Origin: JAJYVT01 sp035534455
GTDB lineage: Bacteria > Actinomycetota > Acidimicrobiia > Acidimicrobiales > RAAP-2
Direction: 5' to 3'
Assembly (NCBI GenBank): GCA_035534455.1
Contig: DATLRV010000032.1
Location: forward strand, 62,001 to 126,000
Length of the DNA stretch: 64,000 nt
Positions 1 through 7,447 of this stretch are shown here, piece after piece; within the stretch, counting starts at the first letter, position 1; each line of letters starts with the position of its first letter. A model generated the notes under the pieces. The model ran no database searches. It was not told where the DNA came from and worked only from the letters and a program-made list of their open reading frames with translations. The position numbers and the translations under genes are program-made.

Positions 1-45
1 ACCCTCCTCGCACCGCCCCGGCGTCCGGCCCTGTCCGACGAGGCC

Positions 46-1533
46 ATGGGCAGCTTCGACGAGGAAGGCGTGTACCAACCTCGAGCGATCGTCGAGGACG
101 ATCTCTCCGGCCAGTCCCTCGAGGACCTCATGGCGGGCACCATCGTCGAGTTCGACGACGGCGACCTCGTCGAGGGCACCGTGGTCAAGATCGACCGCGA
201 CGAGGTCCTGCTCGACATCGGCTACAAGTCCGAGGGGGTCATCCCCTCGCGCGAGCTCTCCATCCGCAACGACGTCGCCCCGACAGAGATCGTCTCGCTC
301 GGCGACCAGGTCGAGGCGCTCGTCCTCCAGAAGGAGGACAAGGAGGGCCGGCTCATCCTTTCCAAGAAGCGCGCCCAGTACGAGCGCGCCTGGGCGACCA
401 TCGAGAAGCTGAAGGACGCCGACCAGGTCGTGAAGGGCCCGGTCATCGAGGTCGTCAAGGGCGGTCTCATCGTCGACATCGGGCTGCGCGGCTTCCTCCC
501 GGCGTCGCTCGTCGAGCTGCGCCGTGTCCGAGAGCTCCAGCCCTACGTCGGGCGCGTCATCGAGGCGAAGATCATCGAGCTCGACCGGAACCGCAACAAC
601 GTGGTGCTGTCACGGCGCGCGTGGCTCGAGGAGGCCCAGAAGGAGCAGCGCGGCGACTTCCTCGCCAACCTCAAGCCCGGCGAACGCCGGCGCGGCACGG
701 TGTCCTCGGTCGTCAACTTCGGCGCTTTCGTCGACCTCGGCGGGATGGACGGGCTCGTCCACGTCTCCGAGCTGTCCTGGAAGCACGTCGACCATCCGTC
801 GTCGGTCGTCCAGGTGGGCGACGAGATCACCGTCGAGGTGCTCGACGTCGACCTCGAGAAGGAGCGGATCAGCCTGTCGCTCAAGGCCACGCAGACCGAT
901 CCCTGGCAGGAGTTCGCCGACAGCCACGAGGTCGGCCAGCTCGTCTACGGCCGGATCACCAAGCTGGTCCCGTTCGGTGCCTTCGTCCAGGTGGGCGACG
1001 GCATCGAAGGGCTCGTGCACATCTCGGAGATGGCGGCGCACCACGTCGACCTGCCCGAGCAGGTGGTGAGCCCCGGCGAGGAGCTGTGGGTGAAGATCAT
1101 CGACATCGACCTCCAGCGCCGCCGGATCAGCCTCTCGATCAAGCAGGCCGCGGAGGGCGGCGAGGTCTCCGAGGAGTACCGCGAGGCGTTCGGTGAGCAC
1201 GCCTACGACGCCGAGGGCAACTACATCGGCGCCTACGAGTACGGCGACGCCGGCGAATTCACCCCCGAGACCGAGGCGCAGGCGGCATGGGCGGACTACG
1301 CGGGACACACCGGTGGCGCTCCGGCCGAGGGGACAGCCGACCCGGGGGCGACAGGAGCTGCCGGCGGATCGATCGAGACCGAAGCGGCGGCCGGCGCCCC
1401 GGAGGCCACCCTTCCAGCAGAGACGGTCTCCGAGGCTGGTGAGCCCGAGGCTGGTGAGCCCGAGGCTGGCGAGCCGACGCTCGCCGGATCCGAGGCGGCC
1501 GCCCAGGAGCACGAGGAGCAGCCGGGGTCCTGA
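46..1533 (+). CDS. rpsA: 30S ribosomal protein S1
   Basis: RNA-binding protein of the small ribosomal subunit that helps bind mRNA. Four S1 (OB-fold) repeats are visible in 495 residues, at roughly residues 28-100, 120-185, 200-275 and 285-360. The third and fourth carry the usual FGAFVDLGG..GLVHVSE and FGAFVQVGDGIEGLVHISE cores. The C-terminal 130 residues are acidic and Ala/Gly/Glu-rich, and end in three EAGEP pentapeptides encoded by a 15-bp tandem repeat (1432-1476). The frame stays open to the left window edge, so the true start may lie upstream; the ATG at 46 is the first visible start. Four S1 domains is the usual actinobacterial number. In this phylum rpsA normally precedes coaE and uvrB; here an envelope cluster of about 11.6 kb separates them. 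Confidence 0.95.
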   Translation: MGSFDEEGVYQPRAIVEDDLSGQSLEDLMAGTIVEFDDGDLVEGTVVKIDRDEVLLDIGYKSEGVIPSRELSIRNDVAPTEIVSLGDQVEALVLQKEDKEGRLILSKKRAQYERAWATIEKLKDADQVVKGPVIEVVKGGLIVDIGLRGFLPASLVELRRVRELQPYVGRVIEAKIIELDRNRNNVVLSRRAWLEEAQKEQRGDFLANLKPGERRRGTVSSVVNFGAFVDLGGMDGLVHVSELSWKHVDHPSSVVQVGDEITVEVLDVDLEKERISLSLKATQTDPWQEFADSHEVGQLVYGRITKLVPFGAFVQVGDGIEGLVHISEMAAHHVDLPEQVVSPGEELWVKIIDIDLQRRRISLSIKQAAEGGEVSEEYREAFGEHAYDAEGNYIGAYEYGDAGEFTPETEAQAAWADYAGHTGGAPAEGTADPGATGAAGGSIETEAAAGAPEATLPAETVSEAGEPEAGEPEAGEPTLAGSEAAAQEHEEQPGS

Positions 1534-1554
1534 CCCTCCCCTGAACAGGGAGGG
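1534..1554 (+). promoter_or_regulatory. Hairpin overlapping the flippase ribosome binding site
   Basis: Directly after the rpsA stop codon, CCCTCCC (1534-1540) and GGGAGGG (1548-1554) are perfect complements around a 7-nt loop. The right arm overlaps the GGGAGGGGG Shine-Dalgarno run of the next gene (GTG at 1568). It could act as a weak terminator of rpsA and, in read-through RNA, as a lid on that ribosome binding site. No U-tract follows. Confidence 0.5.
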
Positions 1555-1567
1555 GGAACGAATCGCC

Positions 1568-2920
1568 GTGCTCGCCGACCAGCGGGCGGCGCCCGCCCGG
1601 ATGCGATGGCGCGTGTGCCTGCTCGACGCCGGCCCGCTCGCGCTCGCAGGCGCCGTCGCCAACGGCGGGAGCGTGGTCGTCACCGTGGCGCTCGCGCGGC
1701 TCCTCGTCGCTCGCGACTACGGCGCGCTCAATCAGCTCATCGGCGTCTTCTTCGTGGTGTCGACGCCGGGCTCGGCGGTGCTCGTCGGCGTCGTGCGTCG
1801 TGTGACTCGATGGATGGGAGATCTCGACGCCGTCGCGCGCTGGGGCGCCGCGTTGCACCGGCGGGCGATGCTGGCGCTCGTCGCCTTCGGGGGCACCGTG
1901 GTCGCCGTCGGACCGCAGCTCGCACGGTTGCTCGGCCGCTCCGACACCCTGGGCGTCGACGCGATCGCGATCGCCGGCGCCGTGTGGGTGCTCCTCTGCA
2001 TCGACCGCGGACTCCTCCAAGCACACCGCTCGTACCGCACCCTGTCGGCGAACCTCCTCCTCGAGGGCGGCGCGCGGACCGCCCTCATGGTCGCCGCCGG
2101 CGCGGCAGGGCTCGGGGTCTCCGGCGTCGCCGCCGGCGTGCTCGTCGCCGAGCTGTGCACCGCCCTCCACGCCCGGGTGGTCGCGGACCGTGTCTGGAGG
2201 CCGGAGGGCGACTCGGCACCGAGCTTCGTACGCTCCGCCCGCCCCGGGCGTTGCGGCGCGCCGGGGGCGCGGCGGACGGCAGCATGGCGCGCCCGCCATG
2301 ACTTCGGGCACGACCGCCTCGTCCGACGCGACCTTCTCGCCGCGGTGCTGGCTCTCACGGCGATCGCGGTCCTCCAGTACGTCGACGTCATCGCGATGGC
2401 GCGGGCTGCCCCGCGGGCGGCCGGCGCCTACGCGGCGGTGTCGGTGTCGAGCAAGGCGCTCGTCTTCGTTGCCGTCGTGGTCGCGGGGTACCTCCTGCCG
2501 GAGGCGGCCATCTCGTGGCGGGCGGGCGGCCACGCGCTGGGCCAGCTGTCGGTCTCGCTCGCGATCCTCGCCGTGCCCGCCGCGGTCCTCGTCACGGTGG
2601 CGGCGGCAGTCCCGCGCCAGTTCCTCGCGTCCGCGTTCACCACCCGATACGTGTCGGCCAGCGGTGCGTTCCTCCCGCTCGCTCTCGCGATGGTCTGCCT
2701 GAGCGCCACCGTCATGGTGACGATGTACCTCCTCGGGGTGGGGGACAGGTGGTTCTCAGCGGCCCTCGCCGGCGCCGCGGTGCTCGCCACCCTCGCCGTC
2801 GTGGCAGCCGGCGGCTCGCCACGGTCGACCGCGCTCGCCGACGTCGGCGTCCAGGCGGCACTGCTGTGCGCTGGCGCCGCGGAGCTCGCAAGGGTTCACC
2901 GCCGCCGCGTCACGGGCTGA
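1568..2920 (+). CDS. Polysaccharide flippase-like membrane protein (Wzx/MVF-type)
   Basis: Predicted inner-membrane protein of 450 residues with many hydrophobic segments spread over its length, in the style of O-antigen or polysaccharide export proteins. Near residue 35 it has an ALARLLVARDYGALNQ-type stretch, comparable to the LxxxEYGxYN motif of that superfamily. GTG at 1568 is chosen because a strong GGGAGGGGG lies 11-12 nt upstream; the longer open frame would overlap rpsA. It lies 34 bp after rpsA, behind a hairpin that overlaps its ribosome binding site. The nearby glycosyltransferase, AftD-like enzyme and methyltransferase suggest an envelope glycan role. The substrate cannot be told. 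A Ser/Arg-rich low-complexity stretch around residues 210-250 is unusual for the family. Confidence 0.6.
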   Translation: MLADQRAAPARMRWRVCLLDAGPLALAGAVANGGSVVVTVALARLLVARDYGALNQLIGVFFVVSTPGSAVLVGVVRRVTRWMGDLDAVARWGAALHRRAMLALVAFGGTVVAVGPQLARLLGRSDTLGVDAIAIAGAVWVLLCIDRGLLQAHRSYRTLSANLLLEGGARTALMVAAGAAGLGVSGVAAGVLVAELCTALHARVVADRVWRPEGDSAPSFVRSARPGRCGAPGARRTAAWRARHDFGHDRLVRRDLLAAVLALTAIAVLQYVDVIAMARAAPRAAGAYAAVSVSSKALVFVAVVVAGYLLPEAAISWRAGGHALGQLSVSLAILAVPAAVLVTVAAAVPRQFLASAFTTRYVSASGAFLPLALAMVCLSATVMVTMYLLGVGDRWFSAALAGAAVLATLAVVAAGGSPRSTALADVGVQAALLCAGAAELARVHRRRVTG

Positions 2921-3014
2921 CGTCGCTGAAGTCCGGGCTGACGTCGGCCGGTCGCAGCAGCGGGGCCGACCGCTCGGTTCCGTGCCGGCTCTGTGAGACC
3001 CCGTGGATGCTCGC

Positions 3015-3611
3015 TCAAGCCGTCCCGGCCTCGCGGCGCCGGACCACCGCGCCGCCCACCCCAGCCAAGGCCGCGATCACACCGAGGATGCCGCCCCACT
3101 CCAGCGTTGCGCCCGACGGCGTCGTGACGAGACCGATCACGACGAGGAGCAACGTCACCCCGGTCGCTCCGAGCAGCGCCTGTGCGTGGGAGACGGGGAG
3201 CCGGACCTCGACGGCCGCCAAGGCAGCGACGTAGCCGATCGTCGCGATGGTGAGCAGGAGCGTGACGACCATCCACCCGTGCCAGAGCCCGTCCACCGTG
3301 AAGCCGATGAGTCCTGTGCCGTACCAGGGCAAGAAGAGCGCGATGAACACGACCAGTGACGCCACTCCGACGATGCGGTCGCCACGCGTGAGGCGGGAAA
3401 CGTTGAAGGTGATGGAACGTGGTGACGGAGCAGTGTCCGCGCCGGGTTCGGCAGGCGTCGGAGCCCCGGACCCGGCGGACCCGGCGACAGAGCCGGCACC
3501 TGCGGCACCCGCGGCACCTGCGGCACCCGCGGCAGAGGCGGCAGACGAAGCGCAGACGGAGCAAGGACCACCCTCTTGGCTCAGTTCGGCACCGCACGTA
3601 GGACAGACCAT
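3015..3611 (-). CDS. Zinc-ribbon membrane protein
   Basis: Hypothetical 198-residue protein. It begins with a short zinc ribbon (MVCPTCGAEL, then CSVC at residues 17-20). A low-complexity Ala/Gly/Ser linker follows, encoded by 9-bp GCGGCACCC-like repeats around 3500-3540. Four hydrophobic helices come next, and the protein ends in basic residues. The ATG at 3611 is preceded by GGAGAGG at good spacing, which rejects the longer in-frame extension. It lies 23 bp after the CHAP gene on the same strand and is probably cotranscribed with it. Zinc-ribbon plus multi-helix proteins of this layout are common in actinobacteria but have no defined role. Confidence 0.75.
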   Translation of the reverse strand: MVCPTCGAELSQEGGPCSVCASSAASAAGAAGAAGAAGAGSVAGSAGSGAPTPAEPGADTAPSPRSITFNVSRLTRGDRIVGVASLVVFIALFLPWYGTGLIGFTVDGLWHGWMVVTLLLTIATIGYVAALAAVEVRLPVSHAQALLGATGVTLLLVVIGLVTTPSGATLEWGGILGVIAALAGVGGAVVRRREAGTA

Positions 3612-3634
3612 GTTGTTCCTCTCCTTCCCAAGGC

Positions 3635-5626
3635 TCACGATGTCGGAAGTCCGGTCAACCACTGGAACGTGGTGAAGTAGCCACCGCCATATGTGAGCAC
3701 GTTTGTCGTCACTTTGATAGGTGTGACACCGTGCTGGGCGTTCTCGTTGATCATTGTGATCCGGCCCGTGTACTTGCCGTTGCGTCCCTTTGTGACGTGC
3801 ACGCTCTTGACGACCCCGACATGCCCAGTGAGGTCCACGTGCGGTTTCCACATGCTGATGATGTCGCCCTTCACCAGTGACGTCGCGTATCTGGAGGTTC
3901 CGGCGGTCCTCCCCATCGGCACGAGGCCGAGCTGCGGGTTCTTCCCGTGGAACTTGTAGTACAGGGCCTCAGCGGTGTCGCTCCCCGGATCCGCCGGGAA
4001 CGACCCGATGCCCGTCACGAAGTAGAAGTAGCGATCCGCGTACTCGACGCACTGGAACCCTGTTGTGTCGAAATCGATTCCGGGATTCCTGCACTTGTGC
4101 GCGGGATAGCAGATCGGCTTGGGTGTCGTGTTGGAAGCTGTGTTGACGAAGCGCTGACCGCAGGAGGCGACACCCCGGAATGTGGCGAGAGCCGGTTGGT
4201 GGTACGACTTGCAGAACTTCGGACCGGCCCAGTGGGGTGTGGACCAGCTCTTGTCCGCCATCGACGAGCTGGACTGGGACGGGGCGAACTTCAGCCGGAC
4301 GAGCACGGCTGTGGCCAGCCCGTGCAGGGTCGCCACCACTGTCGGGGAGTCGTTCGCGGTCACACTGGAGAACTGGAGCACGTAGCGGGCGGCCCGGACG
4401 AGCAGCCGGGGGGCGGGCGAAGCGGCTGTCCCGGGAAGGAGCTCTGCGGCATCTCCGAGATTCGGCACCCCGATGTTCAGCGAGCTTGCGGACCCGAATT
4501 GCTGATAGGCATGTCGAGCTGCCGCGCTCGAGGTGAGCGGGCCGTCGATGAGCACTTGCCATGTGGTCGTCAGCACTGCGGGGACCGACGGTGTCCTCAC
4601 CTTCGAGGGGGTCCGTACCGACCAGACGCAGATCGAGCTGCCGTTTGTCGTTTCGCCTGTGAAGTGGACGCGGCTCCGGAGGATCGCATGGACCGTGAGG
4701 TTCGTGAGGACGGGCTTGGCTGTGTCCGGTATCCCGGAGCGCTGACAGATCCTGACTGTCGACGGTGTCGTGGGTGTCGTCGTGGGCGGCGGGTGGGATG
4801 TCTCTGCGCCCATTCTGCTTGCTACCGCGTGGGCGACGCTGGCTCGTACCGACTCGGGGAATGTCTCGTCGGTTGCCAAGGTGAAGAGAAGGGTCACGAT
4901 CGCTCCGACGTGAATCGGCGCGATCTCCACGGAGTCCCGCACGGTCTGTCCGAACACGGACACCGTCTCGTGGAAGACGAAGCCGGTCGATTCGACGTTG
5001 CTTCCGAGGGACAGCGCCGGAAGTGCCGCCAGCTTCGCTGTCAGGAGCGTCGCCAGTCCGGAGGTGATCGCTGTTGTGATCGTGTCTTCCGTGGACAACC
5101 AGCACGATTGCACGGACGGGCTGTCGAGCAACGTGTACGCGCGCTCGGCGTCTGCCGTGCTGCCGTCCGTGAACACCGCGGTGCCCACCAGGAGCGACGG
5201 AACACCGAACGGCCCGGCGCCCTGGCCGTACAGGCTGCTGATCGTCGCGGAGGGGCTGGTGCCGAATTGGCTGAGCAGCGGGTCGTTCGGGGCACACTGG
5301 CGGAGCGCACGTGGCAGTGTCGTGGATGTGAGCGACGTCAGTGTCGGCGCCACGGGCGAGTACCCGGGGACGTCGCTCGGCTGGAGTCCTACGGTCGACG
5401 GAGATGGTGCGGCGAGCACTGCCGGGGCGGTGAGACACTCGGCGAGGAGGCACGTGCCCGCGAGAGCGAGGAGGTGCAAGGCCGTTCCGCGGCTATGGCG
5501 ACCCCGGCGCGGCACCGCGGGCGAGCGACGTGGCAGGAGCCGGTGTGGCCGCACGTCCGCCCTTCCCGCAGAGCGGCGGGCCCGCGCCCCGCTCCCCACC
5601 TTGCGCTGCAAAGACGCCCACCGCAT
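3635..5626 (-). CDS. Secreted CHAP-domain protein
   Basis: A 663-residue exported protein. About 50 basic N-terminal residues precede a hydrophobic core (LHLLALAGTCLLAECL) and an Ala-rich cleavage region ending AVLAA, which looks like a long signal peptide. The middle 450 residues are Thr/Ser-rich and match no family I can name. The last 130 residues are a CHAP (cysteine, histidine-dependent amidohydrolase/peptidase) domain: the nucleophile in FQCVEYADRYF, the histidine in LTGHVGVVKSV and the polar residue in MINENAQ. Such domains cut peptidoglycan cross-bridges or stem peptides. ATG 5626 follows AGGGGGGTGG. Third codon positions are noticeably richer in A/T than in neighbouring genes (for example around 4060-4140), which may mean transfer. 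Confidence 0.75.
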   Translation of the reverse strand: MRWASLQRKVGSGARARRSAGRADVRPHRLLPRRSPAVPRRGRHSRGTALHLLALAGTCLLAECLTAPAVLAAPSPSTVGLQPSDVPGYSPVAPTLTSLTSTTLPRALRQCAPNDPLLSQFGTSPSATISSLYGQGAGPFGVPSLLVGTAVFTDGSTADAERAYTLLDSPSVQSCWLSTEDTITTAITSGLATLLTAKLAALPALSLGSNVESTGFVFHETVSVFGQTVRDSVEIAPIHVGAIVTLLFTLATDETFPESVRASVAHAVASRMGAETSHPPPTTTPTTPSTVRICQRSGIPDTAKPVLTNLTVHAILRSRVHFTGETTNGSSICVWSVRTPSKVRTPSVPAVLTTTWQVLIDGPLTSSAAARHAYQQFGSASSLNIGVPNLGDAAELLPGTAASPAPRLLVRAARYVLQFSSVTANDSPTVVATLHGLATAVLVRLKFAPSQSSSSMADKSWSTPHWAGPKFCKSYHQPALATFRGVASCGQRFVNTASNTTPKPICYPAHKCRNPGIDFDTTGFQCVEYADRYFYFVTGIGSFPADPGSDTAEALYYKFHGKNPQLGLVPMGRTAGTSRYATSLVKGDIISMWKPHVDLTGHVGVVKSVHVTKGRNGKYTGRITMINENAQHGVTPIKVTTNVLTYGGGYFTTFQWLTGLPTS

Positions 5627-5796
5627 GGCCACCCCCCTGCCATCGTCGTCGCCGCCGAGGAAGACGGCAGCATTGTACGTCAGGGGAGGAAGGATTTCAC
5701 CCCCTTGGCAAGATGATGGCGGGGTCCGTCGGGGCAGCCCGAGAGGGACGACCGGAGCCCTTGTGGGCCCCGAGCCGGGATGAGAGAATTCGCACG

Positions 5797-6156
5797 ATGG
5801 CGGACCCGGAGTTGAGGGCGGATCTCGAGGCCACGCTGGCCGCCCGTCGGGAGTTGGGGGACGAGTACGACGCCGCGCTCGCCCGGTCGTTCCTCGAAAA
5901 GCTCGACCGCGAGGTGGACGCAAGGGTGCAGCAGGCGCTCACGGCGCGAGACGCGGGGCGCAGCGTGTCGGTCCTGCGTGGCCGTCGCCGCGGCACGTCG
6001 AGCTTCGCGCTCGCGTCGATCGCACTCGGCATACCCGTCAGTGCCGTCGTCGCGAGCAACCTGCACGGCAACACCGACTCGCTGATCGGCGTGGTGGTCG
6101 CGTGGGCGGCCATCGCCGCGATCAACGTCGTGCACACCTTCGATCGGCGCCGCTGA
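5797..6156 (+). CDS. Small membrane protein with two C-terminal helices
   Basis: Unrecognised 119-residue protein. The first 65 residues are charged and probably helical. Two hydrophobic segments (SFALASIALGIPVSAVVAS and DSLIGVVVAWAAIAAINVV) follow, and the tail is FDRRR. This layout resembles small DUF1707/2TM-type actinobacterial membrane proteins, but I do not assign a family. ATG 5797 is preceded by GAGAAT (5784-5789) at 7 nt, so the message is probably leaderless. It is divergent from the CHAP gene and 76 bp upstream of the glycosyltransferase. Confidence 0.7.
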   Translation: MADPELRADLEATLAARRELGDEYDAALARSFLEKLDREVDARVQQALTARDAGRSVSVLRGRRRGTSSFALASIALGIPVSAVVASNLHGNTDSLIGVVVAWAAIAAINVVHTFDRRR

Positions 6157-6232
6157 CGGTCTCGGGGAGCGGCGACCACACGCCGCCCCGGAACCTGTCC
6201 CGCGTGCCGAGCCGGGAGTACGCTCCGGGCCG

Positions 6233-7447
6233 GTGACGATGGTTGGGGGGGCGGTCGGGGCGGATGCCCTGCAGGCCATCGCGGCGGAGAGCGGCCTCGA
6301 GCGGGTGCGCGTCGTCGCGTGGCGCGACCTCGAGCACCCCGAGGCGGGGGGCTCGGAGCTCCACGCGCACCGCATCGCGAGTCTCTGGGCCGCGGCGGGC
6401 ATCGGCGTGGAGCTGCGGACGTCGGCGGTCCCCGGCGGTCCCCGGGTCGTCGAGCGTCAGGGCTACCGGGTGCTCCGGCACGGCGGTCGCTACGGGGTCT
6501 TCGCGCGTCGCGGCGCCGAGGGGCTCTTCAGCCGGCGCCGGCAGGGGGAGGGACTTGTCGAGATCTGGAACGGCATGCCCTTCTTCTCGCCGTTGTGGTT
6601 CGGCGGCCCGCGGGTGGTCTTCCTCCACCACGTCCACGCGGAGATGTGGCGGATGGTGCTGCCGCGGTGGATGGCTCGGATCGGCGAGACCACCGAGCGA
6701 CGCCTCGCCCCGCCCCTCTACCGCTCGACGCGGGTCATCACGCTTTCGGACTCCTCACGCGCGGAGATCGTCGAGCTGCTCGACCTCGACCCGGAGAGGA
6801 TCACGGTCGTGCCGCCCGGCGTCGAGGCGCGCTTTTCGCCGGGGCCGCCCGAGGCCCGATCGCCCGTGCCGCTCGTGGCGGCCGTGGGCAGGCTCGTGCC
6901 GGTGAAGCGCTTCGACCTCCTCATGAGGGCGCTCGCGCGGGTGAAGGTCGCGGTGCCGAAGCTCCGGGCGGTGATCGCCGGAGAGGGCTACGACCGACCG
7001 CGCCTCGAAGCCCTCCGGCGCGACCTGCGGGCGACAGCCTGGATCTCGCTGCCCGGCCACGTCCACGACGACGACCTCGTCTCGCTGTACCGTCGCGCGT
7101 GGGTGGTCGCGTCGGTCTCCCGGCGGGAGGGGTGGGGGATGACGCTCACCGAGGCCGGCGCCTGTGCGACCCCGGCCGTCGCCTCGGACATCGCCGGACA
7201 CCGCGACGCGGTCGTCCACGGCCGGACCGGCCTCGTCACCGAGGATGAGGAGGGGATCGTCGAAGCAATCGGGCGCCTTCTCGCCGACGCAGGCTTGCGT
7301 GCGAGGCTCGGTGCGGGCGCGCTCGCGCATGCGCAGGGCTTCACCTGGGAGGCTGCCGCGAGGACGACGCTCGAGGTGCTCGCCGAGGAGGCCTGCTGGG
7401 TGACCGACGGCTATCGGGTGTCGCTCGGCGCCGGCGTCGTCGCGTAG
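6233..7447 (+). CDS. GT4-family glycosyltransferase
   Basis: Cytoplasmic or membrane-associated retaining glycosyltransferase of 404 residues with a GT-B fold. The N-terminal acceptor domain has WRDLEHPEAGGSELHAHRI, typical of the GPGTF/GT4 group. The C-terminal nucleotide-sugar domain has VGRLVPVKRFDLLMRA, an IAGEGYDRPRLE strand and the EGWGMTLTEAGACATPAVAS signature with its E-x7-E spacing. GTG 6233 follows TACGCT (6219-6224) by 8 nt and has no Shine-Dalgarno, so leaderless initiation is likely. Its 3' end overlaps the convergent AftD-like gene by 37 bp. Its neighbours suggest a role in envelope polysaccharide or glycolipid assembly; donor and acceptor are unknown. Confidence 0.88.
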   Translation: MTMVGGAVGADALQAIAAESGLERVRVVAWRDLEHPEAGGSELHAHRIASLWAAAGIGVELRTSAVPGGPRVVERQGYRVLRHGGRYGVFARRGAEGLFSRRRQGEGLVEIWNGMPFFSPLWFGGPRVVFLHHVHAEMWRMVLPRWMARIGETTERRLAPPLYRSTRVITLSDSSRAEIVELLDLDPERITVVPPGVEARFSPGPPEARSPVPLVAAVGRLVPVKRFDLLMRALARVKVAVPKLRAVIAGEGYDRPRLEALRRDLRATAWISLPGHVHDDDLVSLYRRAWVVASVSRREGWGMTLTEAGACATPAVASDIAGHRDAVVHGRTGLVTEDEEGIVEAIGRLLADAGLRARLGAGALAHAQGFTWEAAARTTLEVLAEEACWVTDGYRVSLGAGVVA

